Shown here: positions 1 to 9,627 of the stretch, in pieces
How the letters are laid out: each line of letters starts with the position of its first letter
Numbering within the stretch: the first letter of the stretch is position 1
Source: Narthecium ossifragum
Lineage: Eukaryota; Streptophyta; Magnoliopsida; Dioscoreales; Nartheciaceae
Assembly: GCA_963920575.1 (NCBI GenBank)
Contig: OY986967.1
Coordinates: forward strand, 6,529,166 to 6,593,165
Reading direction: 5' to 3'
Length of the DNA: 64,000 nt
Made by a program: the position numbers and the translations under genes
Notes under the pieces: model-generated
Seen by the model: the letters and a program-made list of their open reading frames with translations, nothing else
What the model was told of the DNA's origin: nothing
Databases searched by the model: none

Positions 1-126
1 TGCTTTGGTGAATTGCTAGGGAGACCAATAGGTTAGAGGGAACCCTCGTCGTTCTTTCTCCGTGTTGGTTAGGTTCCGGTTCGCGTCGCCCGGCCCGGTT
101 GGGCTTTCGAAGGTCGGGGCGCGACA
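1..126 (+). mobile_element. End fragment of a Tekay-type gypsy LTR
   Basis: This is the last ~126 bp of an LTR in plus orientation, ending GGGGCGCGACA. It matches, in reverse complement, the starts of the LTRs at 23054, 30008, 41067 and 54566, which all begin TGTCGCG. No tRNA primer-binding site follows the terminus, so it is either the right end of a solo LTR or a truncated copy. The rest lies outside the window. Confidence 0.8.
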
Positions 127-424
127 CTTCTGATCCATTTTTCCCTCTGATCCCCCATGATGTATTGCCTCTGATCCCCAATGATGCTCGCATTTCTGAT
201 CCCCCATGATGTTGCTGCTGTTCTTGGATTGCATTCCGTTTGCTTTTTTGTGAACAATCTGATCTTCTATGAGTAGTATTGCTTCTGAGCCCTATTATGT
301 TGGATTTGTTGTTGCTCTACCTATATCTGAGCCCTATATCTGAGCCCTGTGAGGATTTCGGTGTTGTTGCTGTTCTTGGATTCCATTCCGTTTGCTTTTT
401 TGGTGAACAATGTGATCTTCTATG
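127..424. repeat. Left part of a ~150 bp tandem repeat (target locus)
   Basis: The sequence starting near 280 (cttctgagccctattatgttg...) through a 'ttccattccgtttgc' block recurs twice at 16670-16985 on the far side of the outer Copia element, with a period of about 150 bp. Shorter related lines (ctgatcccccatgatg) are repeated at 127-210. No coding potential is convincing. It is the pre-insertion target of the Copia element, which duplicated AGTAG at 425-429 and 16668-16672. Confidence 0.7.
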
Positions 425-429
425 AGTAG

Positions 430-1496
430 TGTTAGCCCTAATGACGTTTTGATTATGTTTTGATGATGCCAATATGTTATTAAATGTTAAAATATATATG
501 TGATAAAATATATGTTGATAACAAGCTTTAACTTTCATATTTGAGCTATTATTGTGTTGACGGATGATGCATGGATGCATCCGTGGAGCTGACGGATGAT
601 GCATGGATGCATTCGTGGAGCTGACGGATGATGCGTGGATGCATCCGTGAGATGCGACGGTCAATCCGTGGATCGACCGTGAGACGCGACGGTCGATCCG
701 TGGATCGACCGTGGAGGATTTATGTACATCCGTAGGATGTGATGGTCGATCCGTGGATCGACCGTGAGGCTGTTTTGAAGAAAAATAAGGTGCGACGGTC
801 GATCGGTGCATCGACCGTGGGAAGCTTTTTTCTTGACAGAGCCTGACAGACGATGTGACGGTCGACCGTGAGGCGTGACGGACAATGTATGGATCGACCG
901 TGAGCCCAAAAACTAGCCGTTAAAGAGCCGTTGCAGAAACTGAAAATAGCCGTTGGAAGCTATTTTTTGAGGCCCTAAAGCTCAACTATATATGAGAATA
1001 TGTAGGAAACTTGGGGTAAGACAAAAGGAGATATTAGTTTACATTGTAACAAGTTTTAGTCTTCTTTTGAGAGCTTTAACCTTTGTAAAACTACTTCAAG
1101 TTGTGAAGTAGACTTTGAGAGAAATATTCAAGAGAGAGCTTGGAGTGATTTGTAAGGTTCTCAAGCACCCGTAAGCTTGAGGGGGAGCTCCAGTAGTTGT
1201 TGGAGGATTTGTAAGGTTGTTAAGCACCCGGAAGTTTGGTGGGAAAACTTGTAAGGGAAGATTACAAGTAGTGGAACCTCAAGGAGAGCCTTGAGAGAGT
1301 GGACGTAGGCAAGGTTTGCTGAACCACTATAAAATCTGGTGCAAGTCTCCTAGCTCTTTCTCTCATCCTTCATTGCATGCTTTACTTATAGTTTTCATAT
1401 CTAAACAAGCATACTAGTCTTCTAACATTTTAACTTGGTTTTCATCTATTGTATTTCCGTAAAAGAGTCCAATTCACCCCCCCTCTTGGACCATCA
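430..1496 (+). repeat. 5' LTR of the outer Copia element
   Basis: It is 1,067 bp, TG...CA bounded. Its U3 contains several imperfect or perfect 24 bp palindromes, for example at 657-680, 689-712, 742-765 and 795-818 (arms ACGGTCGATCC/GGATCGACCGT). A TATA box lies at 987-993. It is 64 bp shorter than the 3' LTR because it has two fewer 32 bp palindrome units. Confidence 0.95.
987..993 (+). promoter_or_regulatory. Probable TATA box of the outer Copia 5' LTR
   Basis: TATATAT lies about 90-330 bp downstream of the palindrome array and about 500 bp before the LTR end. It is the only good TATA motif in this part of the LTR. The assignment rests on position and sequence only. Confidence 0.6.
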
Positions 1497-1498
1497 AT

Positions 1499-1510
1499 TG
1501 ATATCAGAGC
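1499..1510 (+). other. Primer-binding site (initiator tRNA-Met type), degenerate
   Basis: TGATATCAGAGC starts 3 bp after the LTR end. It differs by one base from TGGTATCAGAGC, which is complementary to the 3' end of plant initiator tRNA-Met and is intact in the nested relative at 13636-13647. Confidence 0.85.
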
Positions 1511-1559
1511 CTCGTCTCTATATTCGAGGTTTAACGACCCTAGAGGATCCTAGGTATAG

Positions 1560-3308
1560 ATGGAAAACCTACAAGGACAATCTACCAATAGGCATCCCTA
1601 CTTTGATGGAGAAAATTACAATTATTGGAAGACTAGGATGGAAATTTTTATCCAATCCTTAGACTATGAAGCTTGGCTTACTATTGAGGATGGACCATTT
1701 ATTCCTAGTAAAATGCATGAAGGAAAAGAAGTACCCAAACATAAGAGTGAGTTCACTCCATCCGACTTAAAGAAATTGGAAATCAATGCTAAAGCCAAAT
1801 GCTTTCTTATTTATGCATTGAGTCCTAATGAATTTAGTAGAATTTCAAGTTGTAAATCAGCCAAGGAAATATGGGAGAAACTTGAAATTACATATGAGGG
1901 AACCAATCGAATTAAGGAAACTAGTATAAGTATGCTTGTTCATGATTATGAATTATTTAGCATGAAGGATAATGAGTCCATTAGTGAAATGTTTACACGT
2001 TTCAATAATATTTTAAATATGCTTCAATCTCTTGGAGAATCTTATGCTAATGATGAAATTGTGAGAAAGATACTTAGGTGTCTACCTAAAGCATGGGATC
2101 CAAAGGTGACAGCGATTGAAGAAGTCAAAGACCTCTCCAAGCTATCACTTGATGAGCTCATGGGTTCACTCATGACCTATGAGATGAACTTGAATAAGAG
2201 CAACAATAAAGGAGAGAAGAAAGACAAATCGGTTGCATTCAAGTCATCATACCAAGATTCATCAAGTTCAAGTGATGAAGAATCGGATTCGAGCGATGAG
2301 GAATTGGCATCAATTACAAGACAAATCAAAAGGATGCTCAATCGCCAAGGAGGAAAGAAGAATTTCAAGAAGAAAACCTCCGAAGGTGAAAAATCAAATT
2401 CCACCTCATCTAATTCAAATAACATTATATGTTATGAGTGTAGAAAACCCGGACACTACAAGGCCGATTGCCCTCGACTCAAGAAAAAGAAAAATTTCAA
2501 GAAAAAGAAAGGCTTGGTGGCAACTTGGAGTGAAAGCGATAAGGATTCTTCCTCCGATGAAAAAGAGCAAGAAAAGGCAAATATTTGTCTAATGGCCATC
2601 GGGGACGAGGAAGAAGATCATGAGGTAAATGATGAGTTAGCTTTTGATGAACTTTTTGAAGCTTATCATTCCTTAGCTAAATATTTCAAGTTCCTTAAAA
2701 AGAAATATTATACTTCATGTAAGGACTTCAAGAAGTTAGAACAAGAAAAACTAGATGCCATGCATAAGATTGACTTATTGAAAAATGAAAACAAATGCAT
2801 GATGAGTAAGACATCTAGTGATGATGATGCCTCTCTTAGAAAAGAACTTGAGGATTGCAAACGTGAGCATAATATTTTACAAAATAACTGAAGTAGCTTA
2901 CAAAAGGAAATCATCATTTTGAGAGAATCAAAAAGGGATCTCACCCTTGAAAATACTGATTTGAAAATTACGCTTTCTAAGTTTATGAAGAGTAAGATCA
3001 CACTTAATGAGATCATTGATAGCCAACGTAGCTCATTGAACAAAAATGGAATTGGCTATAATCCTAGGAAGATGAGTAATCTTAAAAAGACAAGCTTTGT
3101 TAAAGCATCATCCTATCCTCCTAAATTTGCAAATATACTGACTTGTCACTATTGTTGTAAAAAGGGACATATAGCTCCTAATTGTTATTTAATGAAGAAT
3201 GCTAGTGCTAACAACCTCTGGATTCCAAAGCATTCATCTTATATGTACATGTCAAGAACTAACGATAATGGATCCAAAAAGATTTGGGTACCAAAAATCA
3301 AAACATGA
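1560..3308 (+). pseudogene. gag: Copia gag, interrupted by one stop codon
   Basis: The nucleocapsid/capsid polyprotein of the outer element is about 582 codons. The reading frame opens at ATG 1560 (MENLQGQ...), and the N-terminal ~215 residues are a UBN2-type gag domain (YFDGENYNYWKTRMEIF, NAKAKCFLIYALSPNEF). Then come acidic Ser/Asp-rich and Lys-rich stretches, a CCHC knuckle (CYECRKPGHYKADC), a coiled-coil-like Lys/Glu region, and a second knuckle (CHYCCKKGHIAPNC) after 3145. One in-frame TGA at 2889-2891 splits it, and the same frame resumes at once and runs to the TGA ending at 3308. By eye it is roughly three-quarters identical to the gag of the nested element, which implies a common family. 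No protease follows. The single nonsense mutation looks recent. Confidence 0.92.
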
Positions 3309-3904
3309 TTTGTGTTAGGGAGTTTGAGATCCAATTGTCAAGACAAATTGAAAAGAAAACGGTGATATCTTGATGGTGGATGATGCTGAAGTCATATGGT
3401 GAGGACAAGAAAATGTTTTCAAGAAAAGGAGGTATGTAAAATAGTCATCAAATGATAAATGATCCATCCAATGGTATGAAGTCTTCTTCCTCCATCTTCA
3501 TTTGATATTTCAAATAGTGATAGTAAACTTGATTCTATGATTTTCTTTTTAGAAATTTAACAATTTCCTAATCCTTATGAAGCTTTCTTTCTTTTTATTT
3601 GAAATGAATCGTTGAAAAGAATTCTTCTTGGTTAAAATCTTGTATCTTGATTGATTTTAAAAGAGGTCATATGGTCATATTTTGCATTATAATGCATACT
3701 GAATTGAAATGAATTTTAATCATCTTTTATGAGATATTGTGACTTGTATGCACCATAAGCCTCAAATTATTCAAGTGTTTTCATGCAATAGAAAAGTGGT
3801 ATGTGAGTTCTTAATGCTCATTTTCTCATACACACACTCATGTGCCATATTTTTGATTAAATACATGAATTCCTGGAAAAATGACTTGGTACAACTCAAA
3901 ATAT
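3309..3904 (+). other. Non-coding internal DNA of the outer Copia, left of the nested insertion
   Basis: AT-rich sequence after the gag stop. No protease, integrase or RT motif is visible in any frame, whereas in the nested relative the protease DSG motif lies within ~100 bp of the gag end. The pol region is therefore absent from this element rather than split by the insertion. Confidence 0.75.
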
Positions 3905-4370
3905 TAAATTGATGGTCCAAGAGGGGGGTGAATTGGACTCTTTTCGAAAAACTAGATTGATGGAAAATTCAGATAGAAAAGGATCTAACAGCTAGAATGC
4001 TTGTAAACAAAATGAAACTTAACTATAATAGCATGTAAGCATTAACTGAAAGAAGGGTAAGAGAGATGACACCGATTTATAGTGGTTCGACCCAACTCTT
4101 GGTCTACGTCCACTTCTCTCAAGGCTCCCCTTGAGGTTCCACTACTTGCAAATCCCTTACAAGCGTTTCCTCCAAGCTTCCTGGTGCTTGGTGACCTTAC
4201 AATCACAGCCACTTGCTGTTTGAACAACTCTCAAGATACTTCTTCACACTTGAAGAAGGTTTACAAAGGTTTTAGCTCAAGGAGAATAAGTAGAAATCTT
4301 TCCTAGAACTTGCTCAAATGATCTCAATAATAGTGATTAAAGTTCTGGCAAGTTTAAATGAAGAGACTAC

Positions 4371-4376
4371 TTATAG
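4371..4376 (-). promoter_or_regulatory. Probable TATA box, nested Copia 3' LTR
   Basis: On the minus strand this reads TATAAG within CATCTATAAGTAG. The identical site occurs at 14111-14116 in the 5' LTR. The palindrome array lies directly upstream of it on the minus strand. Confidence 0.55.
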
Positions 4377-4439
4377 ATGGGCTTCAACCAGCTCAACAAG
4401 AAGCCCCAACGGCTCCATGCAACTCTCCAACGGCTAGTT

Positions 4440-4960
4440 TTTTACTCTGCGCGCTCCTGGCGGTCGATCCGTCCATCGTCCGTCACGTATAAAAAACTCA
4501 GCCTCTTTGGTCGACGGTCGATCCACGCATCGTTCGTCGCTCTCACGGTCGACCGTGACATCGACCGTCACATCGTCCGTGAGCCTCTGTTGAGAAGGTC
4601 GCTTCCCAGGGTTGATGCTCCGATCGACCGTCGCTCCTTGAGCTTTCTTCATATATGCGCCACGGTCGACCGCCGCATCGACCGTCGCATCGTCCGTGAG
4701 CCTCTGTCAAGAAAAACGCTTCGGACGGTCGATGCACCGATCGATCGTCGCGTCTCCACTTTCTTCATTGATGCGCCACGGTCGACCGCCACATCGACCG
4801 TCGCATCGTCCGTGAGCCTCTGTCAAGAAAAACACTTCCGACGGTCGATGCACCGATCGACCGTTGCGTCAATATGCACATAGCCAAGTGTGAAGCATTC
4901 ATCACGGTCGATCCATGGATCGACCGTCCCATTCCCACGGTCGATCCTTGCATCGACCGT
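4440..4960. repeat. Palindrome array in U3 of the nested Copia 3' LTR
   Basis: It contains a dozen or so short inverted repeats with cores such as GGTCGACC, CGATCGACCG and GGTCGATCCATGGATCGACC, spaced by degenerate 'gagcctctgtcaagaaaaac' linkers. The same array is at 14180-14700 in the 5' LTR. It is discussed as a cross-family feature in the findings. Confidence 0.85.
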
Positions 4961-5080
4961 CAGTACAAAATCACTTGAATATTGAATTTAGTATCTCCAA
5001 TTAAAGGGGTAATAAATATTTTACATATATTTTATCATTTAGTGTATATTGGCATCATCAAAACAAGGTTAGGATCAACA

Positions 5081-5100
5081 ATCTCCCCCTTTTTGATGAT
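5081..5100 (-). other. Polypurine tract of the nested Copia
   Basis: On the minus strand this reads ATCAAAAAGGGGGAGAT directly before the 3' LTR TGTTGATCC. It primes plus-strand DNA synthesis in LTR elements. The same AAAAAGGGGGAGAT motif precedes the outer element's 3' LTR. Confidence 0.9.
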
Positions 5101-5602
5101 GACAATCCTTTTAAATGTGATGATAAAACATCTTGACTCCCCCTTAATCAATGCATCCTTTTCTTTCAAAAAATATGTTCTAAAGTCAGTTTTCAAGATG
5201 CACACAAGTCATATATCTTTAAAATGATGTTAAAAGTTCCATTCAAGATATGTTGACATAATGGTTTGGATTTTAGCATGTTCACTTCTTTTCAATAATG
5301 ACATTTATGCTTTCATGAAGTGATTTCATATGGAATTATAACATAGTAACATTGTATTGATACATCAAGCAATTATCCAAACTCAACTTCATTTCATTCA
5401 AAAGATTCCAAAATTTCCATACAACTTCCATTCAAAATCATTTGGAAAACTTTGAACTTACAAGACTTTCAATTCAAAACAAAGTTTTTGAAAATACAAA
5501 AGTAAGAAATGTAGAAATGTAGGGCTTTGACATTCATCACACTTCACTTTTTCTCCCCCTTTGGCATTATCAAAAAGAGGTAAGGAGGATTAGGATCAAT
5601 CA

Positions 5603-6832
5603 CTAGAGGCTTTCTGAAGGAGTGCTAGGTGGAAATTCAGTCTTGATGTAGGTGAAGATCTCATCAAGTTGCTGAGACACTTTGACTTGATCTCCGGTGA
5701 TGTTTGCTTGGGAAGTCTTGATGTCTTCTAGACTCATTTCCATTCTCCCCATTCTAGCTTCAAGATCATCAAGCCTTTGTGCCGTGGTTCGACGAACTCG
5801 GCTACTAGAGGCTTCTCCCTGATGTTCTTCAAGCAAAGGCTCTCCCCCTATATTTTTTTCTCCATGCTCTTCTTGAGGCTCATCATCCTCATCGGCACTG
5901 AGCTGAGGCCAACCGAGGCCTAAAGCTCGTTTGGCGGCCTTCATCCTCTTGTAGGTGGATTTGTTGAAGGGTTGAGAAAGGGGTTTGCGTTCATCATCGG
6001 CTAGGTTTAGGGTGAGGGCTTTGAAAATGTTTGTTAGGAGCCCCCCAAAAGGAAGTGATTGTCTAGCATTTATATTAAGCATTTCCTTGATAATTAGATA
6101 GCCTAGGTTAAGAGGTTTTCTCCTAACCATGCAAGAGAGAACATAGGCATGGATAGGTTTCAAATTATCATGATGGCCAAGCTTAGGAAATAGGTTTGTT
6201 CCTAGGAAGTGGGCAAGCTCCCTAAATTGTTGGTTGAGGCTATTTAGTTCTATAGGGATTTTCTCAACGTTTAGAGGCTTGAGGATAGCCTTTCTCCCTA
6301 GTTTATCATGATCAACTCTATTTAAATCCTCATGGGAAGTAAAGTAAATGCACTCTCCTGAATTAGGTGCATTAAGTAGCTCATTCAACCATTCTATGGT
6401 AATTTTGATTTCATTACCATAGACATAGCTAGTAATGGCTACATATCCCTCATCATCTATATCCTCACTCATATTGCAATAAAAATACCTAATCATTTTG
6501 GGATAGATGTATTGAGGCATCTCTAGGAATTTGTTCCATCTCATATCAGTGAAGAATTTTTCAACTACATGTTTTTTGTTTAAGGGCAATTGTAAAGCTC
6601 TACCCGAGACTACGAACTTGTCCTTAAAGTCAGGCCAGGATTTATACCTCTCCATGTCTAGGAAGAAGTACTCGTCGTAGGAAGGGGTAGGTTAAGGATT
6701 GGATGAAGAACCTCATTGAGCTCTTTTGGCTTTCTTTGCTCCGGATGGCTTCTTCGCGACTGCCTTTTTCCGTTTCCCAGGTGCACTTGGTTCCTCAGGT
6801 GAAGGAGGACCAGCATTCTTGGTGCGAGCCAT
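5603..6832 (-). pseudogene. Extra 3' ORF of the nested Copia (between pol and 3' LTR)
   Basis: This sense-strand ORF lies downstream of pol. The frame opens at ATG 6832 with a short Lys/Ala-rich basic head (GKRKKAVAKKPSGAKKAKR), is broken by TGA at 6715-6713 and TAA at 6694-6692, and then runs open for 350 codons from ATG 6655 to 5603. The open part has a globular domain (about residues 1-170), a polar linker (~220-280) and a C-terminal coiled-coil-like segment (LDDLEARMGRMEMSLEDIK). The globular part resembles, from memory, the 'putative plant transposon protein' domain found in many plant proteins, and no enzyme motif was seen. The location matches the third ORF ('envelope-like' in the literature) of some plant Copia elements, but no signal peptide or membrane segment is visible. 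Its function is unknown. Confidence 0.75.
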
Positions 6833-7034
6833 TATCCACCAGCAGGTTAGGGTTTTGAGTGGGAAGGAGGAGATCGGTTTGAGAAGGAGAGGAGGAGGAG
6901 TGGTGGCTGTGGGTGTTTTGAGAGACTAGGGCACGGTCGAACCAGTGAGGAGAGAATGGTTTGATCGGGAGTTATAAGGAGAGATTTGAGTGGAAAAGAC
7001 GAAAAAGCCCCGACTTAAGTTGTCACACGGGCCG

Positions 7035-7290
7035 TGGCGGTCGACCGTAGGAACTTGGCGGTCGACCGTCGCGAGCATTGTGTTTAAAAAAAATTCGCAC
7101 GGTCGATCCGAAGACTTGGCGGTCGACCGTCGCGCACATTTTGACGCACGGTCTATCCAACAAGGTTGGCGGTCGACCGTGGCACACAATGGGTGTAAAA
7201 GTTACATCCCACGGTCGATCCGAGGAACTTGGCGGTCGACCGTCCCGTGCGAAGGTACACACGGTCGACCGTCACGAAGGCTGGATCGAC
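7035..7290. repeat. Palindrome cluster between pol and the 3' ORF
   Basis: At least five GGTCGACCGT-type palindromes are spaced by 25-40 bp, each paired with a second half-site (CACGGTCGATCC ... GGCGGTCGACCGT). They share the core of the LTR arrays but use a different linker. The cluster lies upstream of the 3' ORF start at 6832, so it could be an internal promoter or enhancer for that ORF. That role is inferred. Confidence 0.7.
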
Positions 7291-8433
7291 CGTCATTCCC
7301 AGAAAGTCAGTTTTGAAATTCAATTTAAAATCATTTTTAAATCAAAACATCACAAATCTTTGTAAGCACGTGTAACTAAATATTATGAGACAAAAATCAC
7401 TCATTAATCATGATATTGACTTAATTTACCAAAATTTAGCATTCAAGTAGAATATGGTATGAAAAGTAGTTAAAGAGGTGACCATACATTTTCCTTTTAG
7501 CTCCTTTATTTTGGACATCCATTGGACATCCCAAGCTCCCTTAGTAGATAGAGAATTCTGTCTTCACTCAAGGGTTTAGTTAGAATATCTGCAATTTGAT
7601 GTTCGATGCTAACAAACTCAAGTGCAATATCTCCTTTTTGTGCATGATCACGAAGGAAATGATGTCTAATTTCTATGTGCTTTGTTCTACAATGCAAGAT
7701 GGGATTTTTAGATAAGTTTATGGCACTAGTGTTGTCACATCTAATGGGCATTTTGCCTACATGTATTTCATAATCTTCCAATTGCATTTTCATCCAAAGC
7801 AATTGTTCACAACAACTACCCGCAGCAATATATTCCGCTTCGGCGGTGGATAAAGCAACTGAATTTTGCTTCTTGGAAAACCAAGAAACAAGTGCATGAC
7901 CAAGAAAGTGACATGTACCACTTGTGCTTTTTCTATCAAGTCTACATCCGGCAAAATCCGCATCGGAGTAGCCAATTAGATCAAAAGATGATCTTCTAGG
8001 ATACCACAAACCATAATTTTGGGTTCCTATTAGATATCTAAAGATCCTCTTGACCGCAACCAAATGTGATTCCTTAGGACAAGATTGATATCCAGCACAA
8101 AGGCAAACACTAAACATGATGTCCGGCCTACTAGCGGTCAAATAGAGTAAAGAACCAATCATTCCTCTATAAAGTGTTTGTTCAACGGGTTTCCCATCTT
8201 CATCATTGTCTAGCTTTAGTGTTGTACACATGGGGGTTCTATAAATTTTGGATTCTACAAAATCATATTTCTTGAGTAGGTCTCTAGTGTATTTAGCTTG
8301 ATTAATAAAGATCCCTCCTCGAGTTTGCATGATTTGTAACCCAAGAAAATAATTGAGTTCACCCATTAAACTCATCTCAAACTCACTTTGCATGCATGTG
8401 GAAAATTCTTCACAAAGTTTATCATTTGTAGAA

Positions 8434-8560
8434 GGGTTAATAACACTTTACTCCCTTCTAGTTTCACAATATGTCAATTTACCCCATATAGTTTAAAACG
8501 TGACAAAACGCACCCTTAAGTTTTCAATGTGGTCATTTTACACCCAAAGCTCAAACGACG
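8434..8560 (+). repeat. Left terminal inverted repeat of the Pack-MULE
   Basis: It aligns with the reverse complement of 9500-9627, with a handful of differences over the first ~110 bp, then fades. Confidence 0.9.
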
Positions 8561-8729
8561 TTAACCTGGCTGATGGCAAATCGAGTAAATAGGTCACGTG
8601 CAACGCACGTGACCCTCTTTTACCGGTAGTCGCCGGATTAGAGTCGGGACTTGTAAAAACCGACGCCGGAGAAGAGACCGGCCGACACCGACCACACATG
8701 CTCGCCAGGGTGGGGGGCTCCAGATCCAC

Positions 8730-9160
8730 TCAGAGGAAGAGGTTTAAAAGCATGAGGGCATCGCCACCACTCTCGACGGACGTCGTCACCGACCCCTCCG
8801 AGTTCATCGACGACGACCCCAGCCGCCGCCGCCGCTTCCTCTCCGTCTCAGCCGCTGGCGGCGATTTTGGCTTCAGGTCGAGGTCCAGATCGCACCGCTC
8901 CTCCGCAGTGGCGGTGCTCCGCCGCTGCTTGGACGGGCACGCGGCGGACGCCGTGGTGGGGCGGCCATAGAGGAGATCGTTGGCGGCTGCGTCGGAACCT
9001 GAGGTCGGGCACGGATTGCAGCCACGGAAGACCGCATCCACTACGGCTTGACACAGGTGCCAATTCCTAGTGGCCAGGAGCCCGACGGCGCCGGTCACCG
9101 GGTTGATGGTCCGCCCGCACGCCTCGTAGAGCAGCGACTGGAACAGAGCTGCATCCTCAC
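8730..9160 (-). pseudogene. Captured fragment of a class II LOB-domain (LBD) transcription factor gene
   Basis: The minus strand from about 9160 reads the end of a LOB domain: [18 protein letters not shown], then [20 protein letters not shown]. This corresponds to the C-terminal half of the class II LBD domain (LBD37-42 type in Arabidopsis). The frame stays open through a variable tail ([37 protein letters not shown]) to a stop at 8730, giving a natural-looking C-terminus. The N-terminal CX2CX6CX3C zinc motif is missing. A 23 bp direct repeat (9134-9156, 9172-9194) marks the upstream edge. LBD proteins are nuclear DNA-binding regulators. This copy cannot bind DNA by itself, but could make antisense or chimeric RNA. 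Recognition is from memory of the family; the subgroup within class II is not resolved. Confidence 0.85.
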
Positions 9161-9499
9161 GAAATGGGGCGGCGACTGGAACAGAGCTGCATCCAGGGCT
9201 GTCGTGGACTCTGAGGGCTACGCGGGCGACGAGGTTACCGGAGCAGCGAGCCCTTCTCCGCCACCGGCCGCGTCGACAGTGACGTCACCCCACATTTTCT
9301 CCCAGTCAAACCGGTCAAAATCGAGGAGAGAGTGACGTCACCCACATTTTCTCCCAAAAATTTGGTCAATCCGGTCAAAATCGAGAGAGGGTGACGTCAC
9401 CCCTTTCCTCTCTCTCTCACACATTTTCTCCCAAACCGGTCAAACCGGTCAAAATTAGTCAAACTGACCTATTTAACCGGTTTACCGTCAGGCCATTAA

Positions 9500-9627
9500 C
9501 GGAGTTTGACGGTTAGGGTTTAAAACGACCACATTGATAAATTAAGGGTGCGTTTTGTCACGTTTTAAAATATAAGGGGTAAATTGACATATTATGAAAC
9601 TAGAAGGGAGTAAAGTGTTATTAACCC
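9500..9627 (-). repeat. Right terminal inverted repeat of the Pack-MULE
   Basis: Partner of 8434-8560. The subterminal sequence (aaccggtcaaaat..., several copies at 9300-9460) resembles the subterminal part of the element starting at 17007. Confidence 0.9.

Larger units (their letters stand above)
3910..5080 (-). repeat. 3' LTR of the nested Copia
   Basis: It is 1,171 bp, read on the minus strand from TGTTGATCC to GGACCATCA. Its U3 is packed with GGTCGACC/GATCGACC inverted repeats (4440-4960). The boundary is fixed by the TAAAT duplication on the left and the purine tract on the right. Confidence 0.95.
8434..9627. mobile_element. Pack-MULE-type Mutator element carrying a host gene fragment
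   Basis: A 1,194 bp element starts GGGTTAATAACAC and ends with its inverted complement, and is flanked by a perfect 9 bp duplication TTTGTAGAA (8425-8433, 9628-9636). Inverted repeats of ~110-130 bp and a 9 bp duplication are the signature of Mutator-like elements. The interior (about 8580-9300) is GC-rich, unlike the AT-rich Copia around it, and encodes no transposase. It holds a fragment of a LOB-domain gene. It is the youngest layer of the nest, because it disrupts the inner Copia pol. Confidence 0.93.

Noticed and set aside
545..905. CRISPR-like regularly spaced repeats
   Set aside because: The units are palindromic and lie inside LTRs, the spacers are degenerate copies rather than unique sequences, and the organism is a plant.
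4377..4883. 168-codon ORF with repeated Ser/Thr-Val-Asp-Arg peptides (also at 14117-14623)
   Set aside because: It is a translation of the palindrome array in the LTR U3; the peptide repeat follows from the DNA repeat.
5603..6655. Envelope protein
   Set aside because: No signal peptide, transmembrane segment or glycoprotein-like cysteine pattern is visible. The position alone does not justify the name.
8730..9160. Intact LBD transcription factor gene
   Set aside because: The N-terminal zinc motif and start are missing, and the segment is enclosed by Mutator-type inverted repeats.
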